The notes beneath the pieces are model-generated. The model worked only from the letters and a program-made list of their open reading frames with translations. It ran no database searches and was not told the DNA's origin. A program made the translations under genes and the position numbers. A stretch of DNA of 64,000 nucleotides, from positions 2,232,001 through 2,296,000 of the forward strand of contig NZ_CP139976.1 in the NCBI RefSeq assembly GCF_034424625.1, read 5' to 3'. Source of the DNA: Janthinobacterium lividum (GTDB lineage: Bacteria; Pseudomonadota; Gammaproteobacteria; Burkholderiales; Burkholderiaceae_D). Shown piece by piece: positions 9,728-18,589 of the stretch. Numbering within the stretch: position 1 is the stretch's first letter; the number at the start of each line of letters is the position of its first letter.

Positions 9728-9971
9728 AAGGGTTGGGAAAAGGATGCGGCAAAAGTTTACTTATTTATAATGCCAATTCAATATAATATTAACTAGAAAA
9801 AAATGCAATATAAAGTTCTTTATGATAATTTTCGTCTTGTATAGCTGAAAAGCGGATGTTTCCCAATCACCACTCCGTGTACGCCAAACGTCGCGTAGGG
9901 CCGCGCCATGCTGCCGCCACGGGCCATTTGTGCAACAATAATCGGATTCATTCATCGACAGGACGGACAAT
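9728..9971. promoter_or_regulatory. AT-rich divergent promoter region
   Basis: The stretch 9755-9845 is strikingly AT-rich for this genome and includes TATAAT-like boxes on both strands. It separates the PEP-CTERM gene from the beta-hydroxyacid dehydrogenase gene and probably holds both promoters. Confidence 0.4.
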
Positions 9972-10841
9972 ATGGCAAAAGTGGCATTCATCGGTTTGGG
10001 CGTCATGGGTTTCCCCATGGCAGGTCACCTGGCGGCGGGCGGGCACGACGTCACCGTGTACAACCGCAACCCGGCCCGCGCGGCCGCCTGGCTGGAACAG
10101 CACAAGGGCAGCAGCGCCGCCACGCCGGCTGCCGCGGCGGCGGGCGCCGAGTTCGTCTTCACCTGCATCGGCAACGATAACGACCTGTACCAGGTCATCC
10201 TGGAAGAGGGCGGCTTGTTGTCCGCCATGGTGCCGGGCAGCATCCTGATCGACCACACGACGGCCTCGGCCGAAGCGGCGCGCACCATCCACGCGGCGGC
10301 GAAAGAGCAGGGCGTGTTCTTCCTCGACGCGCCTGTGTCAGGCGGCCAGGCGGGCGCGGAAAACGGCAAGCTGACGGTGATGGCGGGCGGCGACGCCGAG
10401 GCGTATGCACGGGCCGAGCCTGTCATCGCCCTGTTCTCGCGCGCCGTCACCTACATGGGCGCTTCCGGTTCCGGCCAGCTGACGAAGATGGTCAACCAGA
10501 TCTGCATCGCGGGCCTGGTGCAAGCCTTGAGCGAAGGCATCGCCTTTGCGGAAAACGCGGGCCTCGACGCGGCCCTGGTCGTCGACGTGATTTCCAAGGG
10601 CGCGGCGCAGTCGTGGCAGCTGGAAAACCGGGGCAAGACCATGATAGAGCGCAAGTTCGATTTCGGTTTCGCCGTCGACCTGATGCGCAAGGACCTCGGC
10701 ATCTGCCTCGCCGAAGCCAAGCGCAACGGCAGCGACTTGCCCGTGACGACCTTGACGGACCAGTTCTATGGCGAAGTGCAACAGGCGGGCGGCAACCGCT
10801 TTGATACATCCAGTCTGATTACCCGCCTGAACAAAAAGTAA
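9972..10841 (+). CDS. NAD(P)-dependent beta-hydroxyacid dehydrogenase (tartronate semialdehyde reductase / 3-hydroxyisobutyrate dehydrogenase family)
   Basis: A 289-residue protein of the beta-hydroxyacid dehydrogenase family. The N-terminal Rossmann motif FIGLGVMGFPMA is at residues 6-17, the substrate-binding motif DAPVSGG at 119-125, and the catalytic lysine in GSGQLTKMVNQ is K172. Family members reduce tartronate semialdehyde (GarR), oxidise 3-hydroxyisobutyrate (MmsB), or reduce succinic semialdehyde and glyoxylate. The sequence alone does not decide between these, and no glyoxylate or valine genes lie beside it. The ATG is preceded by GGACGGA. A GC-rich hairpin at about 10870-10907 follows the gene. 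Confidence 0.85.
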   Translation: MAKVAFIGLGVMGFPMAGHLAAGGHDVTVYNRNPARAAAWLEQHKGSSAATPAAAAAGAEFVFTCIGNDNDLYQVILEEGGLLSAMVPGSILIDHTTASAEAARTIHAAAKEQGVFFLDAPVSGGQAGAENGKLTVMAGGDAEAYARAEPVIALFSRAVTYMGASGSGQLTKMVNQICIAGLVQALSEGIAFAENAGLDAALVVDVISKGAAQSWQLENRGKTMIERKFDFGFAVDLMRKDLGICLAEAKRNGSDLPVTTLTDQFYGEVQQAGGNRFDTSSLITRLNKK

Positions 10842-11045
10842 TCGTTCAACGGCCAGCCACGGCGGCGCGTCCCTGCACAGGGCCGCGCCGCTTGTCGTTT
10901 ACGCCAGCATTAACCTTAAAACGTCAGTTTCCGGAACATCCGGTTTCGATTTTCGTGGAAAAGCATGGACTTCGCTAGCTCATCGTGTATTATTAAAAAA
11001 CGAGATGAAATGTCCCAATTTTTAAAACATTATGAGTGGACCCGC

Positions 11046-12110
11046 ATGAAAACCAACTCCTCAGCGATAACACGCGTTGTCGACAAGAACATTCCCTATC
11101 TGTCTTCCGCCGTTGCCATCTGGCGTCCCCGCGCCGTGCTGCGCAGCTGGCCCGGCGTGGCCATCGCACTGGTGATCGCCCTGTCGGCCACCTTTATTTC
11201 CAGCAATTACGGCGGTCCTCAGCTGCTGTATGCGCTGTTCTTCGGCCTGGCTTTCCACTTCCTCGCCTCCGACCCCACCTGCAAGCCCGGCATCGAGTTT
11301 TGCAGCAAGGTGCTGCTGCGCACGGGCGTGGCCCTGCTGGGCGCGCGCATCACCTTCAACCAGATCGCTTCCGTGGGCGTGACGCCGTTATTGATCGTCG
11401 TCGGCGGCCTGGTGGCAACTTTGGGCTTCGGCTACCTGCTGGCCAGGTGGCTGAAACGCCCCATCACGGAAGGCATCCTGTCGGGTGGTTCCGTGGCCAT
11501 CTGTGGCGCCTCGGCCGCGCTGGCCATCTCGGCCGTGCTGCCGCAAACCAAGGAAAACGAAAAATTCACGCTGCTGACGGTGGTGGGCGTGACGACCCTG
11601 TCGACCCTGGCTATGATCGTCTACCCGCTGCTGGTCAAGCTGCTGGGCTTTGACCCGACGGAAGCGGGCGTGTTCATCGGCGGCACGATTCATGACGTGG
11701 CGCAAGTGGTGGGCGCCGGCTACCTGGTCAGTAATCACACGGGCGACGTGGCCACCTTCGTCAAGCTGACGCGCGTCGCTTGCCTCGTGCCTGTCGTGCT
11801 GGGCCTGTCGATCATGTTCAAGCGCAAGGACGGCAAGAGCGAAGTCGATGCGCCGCCGCTCGTGCCATTCTTCCTGATCGGCTTTGTGTGGCTCGTCATC
11901 ACGAATAGCCTGGGCCTGATTCCGCAGGAAGTGAATGGCTGGATCAACAATGCTTCGCGCGCCTGCCTCGTCATCGCCATTGCCGCGCTGGGCGTGAAAA
12001 CGTCGTTCCAGTCGCTGGCCTCGCTGGGCTGGCGTCCCGTGATCATGCTGGTGATGGAAACCGTGTGGATCGCCGCCTTTGTCGCCATCGCCGTGCTGCT
12101 GACGCGCTAA
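11046..12110 (+). CDS. YeiH-family (UPF0324) putative sulfate/anion exporter
   Basis: A polytopic inner-membrane protein of 354 residues with about ten hydrophobic segments. Family marks are F-x-S-K-x-L-L-R-x-G-V-A-L-L-G, the G-G-S-V-A-I-C-G-A-S-A-A central motif, and I-G-G-T-I-H-D-V-A-Q-V-V-G-A-G. YeiH proteins are annotated as putative sulfate exporters, and experimental support is thin. I chose ATG 11046; ATG 11010 would add twelve hydrophilic residues and is possible. dadA follows after 16 bases, so yeiH, dadA and thiG look like one transcript. Excess sulfite and sulfate from the taurine pathway at 15-38 kb would be a plausible physiological source of substrate, but the genes are not in the same operon. 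Confidence 0.8.
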   Translation: MKTNSSAITRVVDKNIPYLSSAVAIWRPRAVLRSWPGVAIALVIALSATFISSNYGGPQLLYALFFGLAFHFLASDPTCKPGIEFCSKVLLRTGVALLGARITFNQIASVGVTPLLIVVGGLVATLGFGYLLARWLKRPITEGILSGGSVAICGASAALAISAVLPQTKENEKFTLLTVVGVTTLSTLAMIVYPLLVKLLGFDPTEAGVFIGGTIHDVAQVVGAGYLVSNHTGDVATFVKLTRVACLVPVVLGLSIMFKRKDGKSEVDAPPLVPFFLIGFVWLVITNSLGLIPQEVNGWINNASRACLVIAIAALGVKTSFQSLASLGWRPVIMLVMETVWIAAFVAIAVLLTR

Positions 12111-12126
12111 GCGAACCGGGCCTGCC

Positions 12127-13431
12127 ATGAAGATCCTAGTCCTGGGCGCCGGCGTGGTCGGCACGGCATCGGCCTGGTACTTGCGCCAGGCTGGCCACGA
12201 TGTGCGCGTGTTCGAGCGCCAGCCGGGCGCCGCGCAGGAAACCAGCTTCGGCAATGGCGGGCAGATATCCGTCTCGCATGCGGAACCGTGGGCCAACCCT
12301 GCCACCCTGCGCAAGGTCGTGCGATGGCTGGGCAAGGACGATGCGCCGCTGCTGTTCCGTCCCCGCCTCGATGCGCTGCAATGGCAGTGGGCCTTGCACT
12401 ATCTGCGCGAATGCCTGCCGTCGCGCGTGTCGCGCAATATGCGCCAGATCGTCGCCCTGGCCGAGTACAGCCGGCAGAGCTTGCAAGCCCTGCGCCGCGA
12501 AACGGGTATCGAATATGACCACCTGGAGCGCGGCATTCTGCATTTCTATACGGACCAGCAGGAGTTCGATAAATCGCAGTCGGGCGCCGCCCTCTTGCGC
12601 GAGCTGGGCTGCCCGCGCAATACCGTCAGCGCCGATGAAGTGATACGGCTGGAACCGGCCCTGGCCCATGCGCGCCCGCACATCGTCGGCGGCGACTTTA
12701 CGGCCAGCGACGAGTCGGGCGACGTGCATCTGTTTACCACGGCCTTGGCGGCCCGCGCCGCCGCTGCCGGCGTGGATTTTCAGTACGGCAGCACCGTGAC
12801 GCGTTTGCTGGCCGATGGCGAACGCATCACAGGTGTGGAATGCATCGATGCGCAAGGGCGCCACCGCATCGAGCATGCGGACGCCGTGGTGGTGGCCATG
12901 GGCAGTTTTTCCGCGCCCTTGCTGCAGCCGCTGGGCATGCGCTTGATGCTGTATCCGGGCAAAGGTTATTCCGCCACCTATCCGATTCTTGAGCCATCCG
13001 CCGCACCGACCGTCTCGCTGACGGACGATGGCCACAAGCTCGTGTTTTCGCGCCTGGGCGAACGCCTGCGCGTGGCGGGCACGTGCGAGCTGAACGGCTA
13101 TACGCGCGAACTCAACCCCGTGCGCTGCGCCGCCATCACGCGCCGCGTGCAGGCGCTGTTCCCGCACGCCTGCGATTACGGCGACCCCGTCTACTGGGCC
13201 GGCCTGCGCCCCCTGACACCCTCGAACGTGCCGTATATCGGCGCCACGCGCTACCGCCAGCTGTTCCTCAACACGGGCCACGGCACCCTGGGCTGGACCA
13301 TGGGCTGCGGCGCGGGCAGGGCGATCGCGGAACTTGTGTCGGGACGCCGGCCGGAAGTCGATTTTGCGTTTTGCGGGGAGCCACCCCGGCCAGAGACCGC
13401 TTTGGTTCAACTTAGGAGAGCACCACGATGA
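12127..13431 (+). CDS. dadA: D-amino acid dehydrogenase (DadA family), FAD-dependent
   Basis: A 434-residue FAD flavoprotein. The dinucleotide motif GAGVVG is at residues 7-12, followed by the DadA-type sequence [19 protein letters not shown] (about 41-59), and the C-terminal FAD contact region [17 protein letters not shown] and [15 protein letters not shown] are well conserved. DadA deaminates D-alanine and other D-amino acids and passes electrons to the quinone pool. Its last four bases overlap the start of thiG (ATGA). Since ThiO, the glycine oxidase that makes dehydroglycine for ThiG, is also a D-amino-acid-oxidase-type flavoprotein, this enzyme might supply ThiG; the motifs, however, fit DadA better than ThiO. 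Confidence 0.85.
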   Translation: MKILVLGAGVVGTASAWYLRQAGHDVRVFERQPGAAQETSFGNGGQISVSHAEPWANPATLRKVVRWLGKDDAPLLFRPRLDALQWQWALHYLRECLPSRVSRNMRQIVALAEYSRQSLQALRRETGIEYDHLERGILHFYTDQQEFDKSQSGAALLRELGCPRNTVSADEVIRLEPALAHARPHIVGGDFTASDESGDVHLFTTALAARAAAAGVDFQYGSTVTRLLADGERITGVECIDAQGRHRIEHADAVVVAMGSFSAPLLQPLGMRLMLYPGKGYSATYPILEPSAAPTVSLTDDGHKLVFSRLGERLRVAGTCELNGYTRELNPVRCAAITRRVQALFPHACDYGDPVYWAGLRPLTPSNVPYIGATRYRQLFLNTGHGTLGWTMGCGAGRAIAELVSGRRPEVDFAFCGEPPRPETALVQLRRAPR

Positions 13432-14252
13432 GAGACGACGCCACCCCCAGCCAAGCACCGGGCGGCCTGACCCTGGCCGGCACCACCTACCAGTCGCGCC
13501 TGCTGGTGGGCACGGGCAAATACAAGGATTTCGAGGAAACGCGTCTGGCCATCGAAGAGAGCGGCGCCGAGATCGTCACGGTGACGATACGCCGCGTGAA
13601 CATCGGCCAGGAAAAGGGCGAGCCGAACCTGCTCGACTTCATCCCGCCATCGAAATACACGATCCTGCCCAACACGGGCGGCTGCTACAACGCGCGCGAC
13701 GCCGTCTATACCTTGCAGCTGGCGCGCGAGCTGCTGGGCGGCCACCCGCTGTGCAAGCTGGAAGTGCTCGGTGATGAAAAGACCTTGTTCCCGAACATGC
13801 CGGAAACCTTGAAGGCGGCCGGGGAGCTGGTGCGCGACGGCTTCCAGGTGATGGTGTACTGCAGCGACGACCCGATCCAGGCGCGCATGCTGGAAGACCT
13901 CGGCTGCATCGCCGTCATGCCGCTGGCGTCCCTGATCGGCTCGGGCATGGGCATTCTGAATCCGTGGAATCTGTCGCTGATCATCGAGCAAGCCCGCGTA
14001 CCCGTGCTGGTCGATGCAGGCGTGGGCACGGCGTCGGACGCGGCCATCGCCATGGAACTCGGCTGCGACGGCATTTTGATGAATACCGCCATCGCGGCGG
14101 CGCGCGAACCGATACGCATGGCGCGCGCCATGAAACTGGCAGTGCAGGGCGGACGCGAGGCTTACCTGGCCGGACGCATGCCGAAAAGTATGACGCAGCC
14201 TGGCGCCATGCGCGCCTCGCCGTCGTCGCCAATGGCCGGGCTGATCGCCTGA
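13428..14252 (+). CDS. thiG: Thiazole synthase ThiG
   Basis: ThiG condenses 1-deoxy-D-xylulose 5-phosphate, dehydroglycine and ThiS thiocarboxylate to the thiazole phosphate of thiamine. The 274-residue protein has the TIM-barrel motifs [33 protein letters not shown] (split over residues 25-57), the [14 protein letters not shown] segment with the Schiff-base lysine (about 110-123), and [31 protein letters not shown] with the phosphate-binding loop. AGGAG precedes the start within the end of dadA. No thiS, thiE or thiC lies in the window, so the thiazole branch is split over the genome. Confidence 0.95.
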   Translation: MRDDATPSQAPGGLTLAGTTYQSRLLVGTGKYKDFEETRLAIEESGAEIVTVTIRRVNIGQEKGEPNLLDFIPPSKYTILPNTGGCYNARDAVYTLQLARELLGGHPLCKLEVLGDEKTLFPNMPETLKAAGELVRDGFQVMVYCSDDPIQARMLEDLGCIAVMPLASLIGSGMGILNPWNLSLIIEQARVPVLVDAGVGTASDAAIAMELGCDGILMNTAIAAAREPIRMARAMKLAVQGGREAYLAGRMPKSMTQPGAMRASPSSPMAGLIA

Positions 14253-14322
14253 GCCAAGTTTGCAGCACCGTAGTTGATTATCGTTTCAAGCGTTTATAAA
14301 AACCACAATACCTGGAGATGAC

Positions 14323-15333
14323 ATGAAACACACACTCGTAGCGGCAGCCATCCTGGCCTCCTTCTTCGCTGGCAGCGCCAGCGCCCAATCGTCCGTCACC
14401 GTGTACGGCTTGCTCGACGCGGGCCTGACATCCGAACATGGCGGCGCGGACGGTTCCGTCACCAAGCTGGCCACCGGCGTGCAGTCGGGCAGCCGCATCG
14501 GCTTCAAGGGCACGGAAGACCTGGGCAACAATCTGAAAGCCAATTTCTTGCTGGAAAACGGCCTCGACGTGGATACGGGCGCCAACCGCCAGGGCGCCTT
14601 GTTCGGCCGCAAGGCTTACGTGGGCCTGTCGGGTGGCTTTGGTGCCGTAAACCTGGGCTTGCAGCACAACCCGCTGTTTACCGCGCTGGACAATATCGAC
14701 CCCTTCGAGACGGGCATGACGGGCGCCTCGATCAACCTGATGAGCGTGGCCAGCCTGCGCACGAAGAATTCCATCATGTATGAAACGCCGAAAGTGAACG
14801 GCTTGTCGGCTGCCATCATGTATGGCTTGGGCGAAAAGCCGGACAGCAACACCCTGGGCCGCACCATCGACTTTTCCATCGACTACGCCAATGGCCCGCT
14901 GGTGCTGACGCTGGCGCATGACAACCGCAAGGATACGCCGCTGAACACGGCGAAAGTGACCTTGCTGGGCGGCACCTATGACTTCGGTCCCGCCAAGCTG
15001 CACGCCGCGTATGAGACGGACAAGGATGATGCGGGCACGGATTTCCGCAACGTCATGCTGGGTGCGTCGGCCCCCGTGGGCGCGGCGGGCAGCGTGATGG
15101 CGTCCTACATCAAGAAGGATGACCGCACGAATGCGCGCCGCGGCGGGCGCCAGCTGGCCATCGGCTATACCTATGCCTTGTCCAAACGCACGAATCTGTA
15201 CACCTCGTACGGCCGCATCAACAACGATGGCGCGGGCACCAATTTCGTTGGCGATGCCTCCAGTGGCGGCAGCGTGCCCTTGCCTGGGCATAACTCGAGC
15301 GCCTTCACGGTCGGCATGCGCCTGAAGTTCTAA
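14323..15333 (+). CDS. General porin (Gram-negative porin family, Burkholderiales type)
   Basis: An outer-membrane trimeric beta-barrel porin of 336 residues. Signal peptide MKHTLVAAAILASFFAGSASA is followed by QSSVTVYGLLDAGL, the standard start of the neisserial/Burkholderia porin family. Repeated G-S-R-I-G-F-K-G-x-E-D-L-G and G-R-K-A-Y-V-G-L patterns mark strands one to five, and the protein ends in aromatic Phe (M-R-L-K-F), the BamA recognition signal. TGGAGA precedes the ATG. It lies between thiG and xsc and may simply serve general uptake, including sulfonates. A perfect 10-bp hairpin follows the gene. Confidence 0.92.
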   Translation: MKHTLVAAAILASFFAGSASAQSSVTVYGLLDAGLTSEHGGADGSVTKLATGVQSGSRIGFKGTEDLGNNLKANFLLENGLDVDTGANRQGALFGRKAYVGLSGGFGAVNLGLQHNPLFTALDNIDPFETGMTGASINLMSVASLRTKNSIMYETPKVNGLSAAIMYGLGEKPDSNTLGRTIDFSIDYANGPLVLTLAHDNRKDTPLNTAKVTLLGGTYDFGPAKLHAAYETDKDDAGTDFRNVMLGASAPVGAAGSVMASYIKKDDRTNARRGGRQLAIGYTYALSKRTNLYTSYGRINNDGAGTNFVGDASSGGSVPLPGHNSSAFTVGMRLKF

Positions 15334-15354
15334 GCGCGGCGCAGAAGGAGAACG

Positions 15355-15387
15355 ATGGCGGCTTGTCTGTTGCGGATAAGCCGCCAT
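15355..15387 (+). terminator. Hairpin terminator after the porin gene
   Basis: ATGGCGGCTT and AAGCCGCCAT form a perfect 10-bp stem with a 13-base loop, followed by TGTTGTTT. The downstream T content is modest. Confidence 0.6.
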
Positions 15388-15511
15388 TGTTGTTTCAGGA
15401 GTGGACCTAAGTCACGGATTCCGGATTCAGGAATGAAACAGTCCGATTTTTCATGAATTTTCATTGACAGCGCATTTCGCAACCGTTAAATTGAACACGT
15501 ATTTCAAATAT

Positions 15512-15528
15512 CGGAACAAAATATACCG
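15512..15528. promoter_or_regulatory. CGGAAC-type operator upstream of xsc copy 1
   Basis: CGGAACAAAATATACCG is an imperfect palindrome with half-sites CGGAACA and CGGTATA. The same 17 bases, embedded in a longer conserved block (AAATWTCGG...ACCGATTTTT), occur before xsc copy 2 next to the iclR gene. I infer an IclR-family operator. Confidence 0.6.
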
Positions 15529-15559
15529 ATTTTTCATAAAACCGTAAGGAGACTGAGCC

Positions 15560-17374
15560 ATGACCGATTTGTCCGACCAAAAAGCCGCCGCCGCAGCGAT
15601 ACCTGTGGGCCCGCAAAAGATGACGCCTTCCGAAGCGTTCGTGGAAACCCTGGCCGCCAATGGCGTAACCGACATGTTCGGTATCATGGGCTCGGCCTTC
15701 ATGGACCCGATGGATATCTTTGCCCCGGCCGGCATCCGTTTGATTCCCGTCGTGCACGAGCAGGGCGCCGGCCACATGGCCGACGGCTATGCCCGCGTCT
15801 CGGGCCGCCATGGCGTGGTCATCGGCCAGAACGGCCCCGGCATCAGTAATTGCGTGACCGCCATCGCCGCCGCCTACTGGGCGCATACCCCGGTCGTGAT
15901 CATTACCCCTGAGACGGGCACGATGAGCATGGGCCTGGGCGGTTTCCAGGAAGCGAACCAGTTGCCGATGTTCGAGGAATTCACCAAATACCAGGGCCAC
16001 GTCACCAATCCGGCCCGCATGGCCGAATTCACGGGCCGCTGCTTTGACCGCGCCATGTCGGAAATGGGCCCGACGCAATTGAACATCCCGCGCGACTATT
16101 TTTATGGCGAAATCAAGGCGGAAATCCCGAAACCGAACCGCCTGGATCGCGGCGCCGGCGGCGAACAAAGCCTCAACGATGCGGCGGAGCTCCTGGCCAA
16201 GGCCAAGTTCCCCGTGATCATCTCGGGCGGCGGCGTCGTCATGGGCGAAGCGATCGAAGAATGCAAGGCCCTGGCCGAGCGCCTGGGCGCGCCGGTCGTG
16301 AATAGCTACCTGCATAACGACTCGTTCCCCGCCAGCCACCCGCTGTGGTGCGGTCCGCTCGGCTATCAAGGTTCCAAGGCGGCCATGAAACTGATCGCCC
16401 AGGCTGACGTCGTCGTGGCCCTCGGCTCGCGCCTGGGCCCGTTCGGCACCCTGCCGCAGCACGGCATGGATTACTGGCCGAAGAACGCCAAGATCATCCA
16501 GATCGACGCGGACAACAAGATGCTCGGTTTGGTGAAAAAGATTTCGGTCGGCATCTGCGGCGACGCCAAGGCGGCCGCCAAAGCCATCCTGTCCCGCCTG
16601 GATGGCAAGACGCTCGATTGCGATGCGACGCGCGACGAGCGCTACGCCACCGTGCAAGCCGAGAAGGCCGCGTGGGAAGAGGAGCTGACGAACTGGACGC
16701 ACGAGAAGGATGCGTACAGCCTGGATATGATCGAAGAGCAGAAGAAAGAGCCGGGCAACTATCTGCACCCGCGCCAGGTCTTGCGCGAGCTGGAAAAAGC
16801 CATGCCGGAAGACGTGATGGTGTCGACCGACATCGGCAACATCAACTCGGTAGCCAATAGTTACTTGCGCTTTGAAAAGCCGCGCAGCTTCTTTGCGGCG
16901 ATGAGCTTTGGCAACTGCGGCTATGCCTTCCCGACCATCATCGGCGCGAAAGTGGCCGCACCGCACCGTCCGGCCGTGTCGTATGCAGGCGACGGCGCCT
17001 GGGGCATGAGCCTGATGGAAACGATGACCTGCGTGCGCCACAACATTCCCGTGACCGCCGTGGTGTTCCACAACCGCCAGTGGGGCGCGGAAAAGAAAAA
17101 CCAGGTCGATTTCTACAACCGCCGCTTCGTCGCCGGTGAGCTCGACAACCAGAGCTTTGCCGAGATTGCGCGCGCCATGGGCGCCGAAGGCATCACGGTC
17201 GACAAGCTGGAAGACGTGGGCCCGGCCTTGAAGAAGGCGATCGACATGCAGATGAATGAAGGCAAGACGACCATCATCGAAATCATGTGCACGCGCGAGT
17301 TGGGCGACCCGTTCCGCCGCGATGCGCTGAGCAAACCAATTCGTCACCTGGACAAATATAAAGACTACGTCTGA
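15560..17374 (+). CDS. xsc: Sulfoacetaldehyde acetyltransferase, copy 1
   Basis: Xsc is a thiamine-diphosphate enzyme that cleaves sulfoacetaldehyde with phosphate into acetyl phosphate and sulfite, the desulfonation step of taurine, isethionate and sulfoacetate catabolism. The 604-residue protein shows the cofactor-activating Glu in VVHEQGAGHMADGYAR (E67), N-G-P-G-I-S-N-C, and the ThDP-binding motif from GDG at 477-479 to F-H-N-R-Q-W. It ends D-K-Y-K-D-Y-V like characterised Xsc proteins. AAGGAG lies 11 bases before the ATG. It differs from copy 2 (27937-29754) by about ten residues and one alanine. A repeat element and two terminators separate it from pta. Confidence 0.97.
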   Translation: MTDLSDQKAAAAAIPVGPQKMTPSEAFVETLAANGVTDMFGIMGSAFMDPMDIFAPAGIRLIPVVHEQGAGHMADGYARVSGRHGVVIGQNGPGISNCVTAIAAAYWAHTPVVIITPETGTMSMGLGGFQEANQLPMFEEFTKYQGHVTNPARMAEFTGRCFDRAMSEMGPTQLNIPRDYFYGEIKAEIPKPNRLDRGAGGEQSLNDAAELLAKAKFPVIISGGGVVMGEAIEECKALAERLGAPVVNSYLHNDSFPASHPLWCGPLGYQGSKAAMKLIAQADVVVALGSRLGPFGTLPQHGMDYWPKNAKIIQIDADNKMLGLVKKISVGICGDAKAAAKAILSRLDGKTLDCDATRDERYATVQAEKAAWEEELTNWTHEKDAYSLDMIEEQKKEPGNYLHPRQVLRELEKAMPEDVMVSTDIGNINSVANSYLRFEKPRSFFAAMSFGNCGYAFPTIIGAKVAAPHRPAVSYAGDGAWGMSLMETMTCVRHNIPVTAVVFHNRQWGAEKKNQVDFYNRRFVAGELDNQSFAEIARAMGAEGITVDKLEDVGPALKKAIDMQMNEGKTTIIEIMCTRELGDPFRRDALSKPIRHLDKYKDYV

Positions 17375-17388
17375 TTTGCTGGTGTTGT

Positions 17389-17480
17389 TGGATTACGCCC
17401 TCTGGGCTAATCCAACCTACCCAACCTACGCGACTGTGTAGGTCGGATTAGCCGGGCCTCGGCCCGGCGTAATCCGACAC
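17389..17480. repeat. REP-like palindromic element after xsc copy 1
   Basis: Contains GGATTACGCCC...GGGCTAATCC and then GGATTAGCCGGG...CCCGGCGTAATCC arms separated by CAACCTACG-type sequence. A closely related element follows xsc copy 2 and a shorter relative lies at 54030-54070. Such GGATTACGCC elements are widespread intergenic repeats in proteobacteria. Confidence 0.75.
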
Positions 17481-17504
17481 CACCCTGACCGATCCTTGTA
17501 TGAC

Positions 17505-17522
17505 CCCGGCTCGCCGGGTTTT
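17505..17522 (+). terminator. Short terminator upstream of pta
   Basis: CCCGG-CTCG-CCGGG hairpin followed by TTTT. It is the first of two tandem terminators between xsc and pta. Confidence 0.55.
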
Positions 17523-17524
17523 AT

Positions 17525-17570
17525 GTGCCGGAACCATCTTCATGCTTGCGTGGTTCCGGCACTTTTTTTT
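17525..17570 (+). terminator. Strong terminator directly upstream of the pta ribosome-binding site
   Basis: GTGCCGGAACCA and TGGTTCCGGCAC form a perfect 12-bp stem with a 14-base loop, followed by eight T residues. The U-tract ends eight bases before the pta Shine-Dalgarno, so no promoter fits between them. This suggests regulated read-through. Confidence 0.85.
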
Positions 17571-17587
17571 ACCGAATTGGAGTCGCC

Positions 17588-18589
17588 ATGAAAGCCCTGC
17601 ACCGCATCATCGAGCAAGCCCGCACCGTGCCGAAGAACATCGTCTTGTGCGAGGGCGGCGACGCGCGCGTGCTGCAGGCGGCCGCGCGGGCGGCAAGCGA
17701 AGGCCTGGCGCACATCACCATCGTCGGCAAGCCGGCCGCCATCCTGGCCCTGGCGCGCGAACATGCGCTGGACCTGGATAGCGTGCGCCTGGTCGACCCG
17801 GCCGAGTCCAGCGAGTCGGAACACTATGCCCAGCAATTGTTTGTGCTGCGCCAGGCCAAGGGCATGACGGTGGAGCAGGCGAGGATCGCCGTGCAGGATC
17901 CCCTGTGTTACGCCAACCTGATGGTGCGCCTGGGCGACGCGGACGGCTGCGTGGCGGGAGCCGTGCACACGACGGCCGACGTAGTGCGCAGCGCGATCCA
18001 GATCATCGGCGTCGATCCGGCCTTCAAGCTGGTGTCGAGCTTTTTCCTGATGATGCTGTGCGAACCTTTCCATAGCCTCAAGGGTGGTTTCATCTTTTCC
18101 GATTGCGCCCTCGTTGTCGACCCGAAAGCCGAGGAACTGGCCGACATCGCCATGGCCGCCGCCGACAGCGCGCAAGCCTTGTTGATGGAAGAACCGCGCG
18201 TGGCCATGCTGTCGTTTTCCACCAGCGGCAGCGCCCACCACGCGGCCGTCGACAAGGTGCATGCGGCAACAGACCGGGTCAAGGCCCAGCGTCCGCTGCT
18301 GGCCATCGATGGCGACGTGCAGCTCGACGCGGCCATCGTGGCCGAGATTTCGCAGAGAAAAGTCAAGGATTCCGTCGTGAATGGCCGCGCGAACGTGCTG
18401 GTGTTCCCGAACCTCGACGCGGGCAATATCGGCTACAAGCTGGCCGAGCGCATGGGCGGCGCCGTCGCCATCGGCCCTCTGCTGCAAGGTTTGAAGAAGC
18501 CCGCCAACGACCTGTCGCGCGGTTGCAGCGCCGACGACGTGTATAACGTGATTGCCGTCACGTCCGTGCAGGCCCAGGGTGGGCGCTGA
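17588..18589 (+). CDS. pta: Phosphate acetyltransferase (short EutD-like Pta)
   Basis: Transfers the acetyl group of acetyl phosphate to CoA. In this context it captures the product of Xsc as acetyl-CoA for central metabolism. The 333-residue protein is the single-domain form lacking the N-terminal P-loop regulatory domain of E. coli Pta. It begins with MKALHRIIEQARTVPKNIVLCEGGDARVL, contains the C-V-A-G-A-V-H-T-T-A-D-V-V-R substrate region and M-L-S-F-S-T-S-G-S-A, and ends with PANDLSRGCSADDVYNVIAVTSVQAQ. The start is the ATG at 17588 behind GGAG. xsc-pta adjacency is standard in taurine degraders. A strong terminator hairpin immediately upstream is unusual. Confidence 0.93.
   Translation: MKALHRIIEQARTVPKNIVLCEGGDARVLQAAARAASEGLAHITIVGKPAAILALAREHALDLDSVRLVDPAESSESEHYAQQLFVLRQAKGMTVEQARIAVQDPLCYANLMVRLGDADGCVAGAVHTTADVVRSAIQIIGVDPAFKLVSSFFLMMLCEPFHSLKGGFIFSDCALVVDPKAEELADIAMAAADSAQALLMEEPRVAMLSFSTSGSAHHAAVDKVHAATDRVKAQRPLLAIDGDVQLDAAIVAEISQRKVKDSVVNGRANVLVFPNLDAGNIGYKLAERMGGAVAIGPLLQGLKKPANDLSRGCSADDVYNVIAVTSVQAQGGR

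Noticed and set aside
11010..11045. Earlier start codon for the YeiH-type exporter
   Set aside because: It adds twelve hydrophilic residues not seen in the family; both starts have weak ribosome-binding sites, so this is a mild preference only.
15461..17347. 628-codon open frame on the strand opposite xsc copy 1, and similar long antisense frames over many genes
   Set aside because: Composition is rich in His, Arg and Gln and has no known domain. It is the usual shadow of a high-GC gene; the Xsc frame on the other strand has full family motifs.
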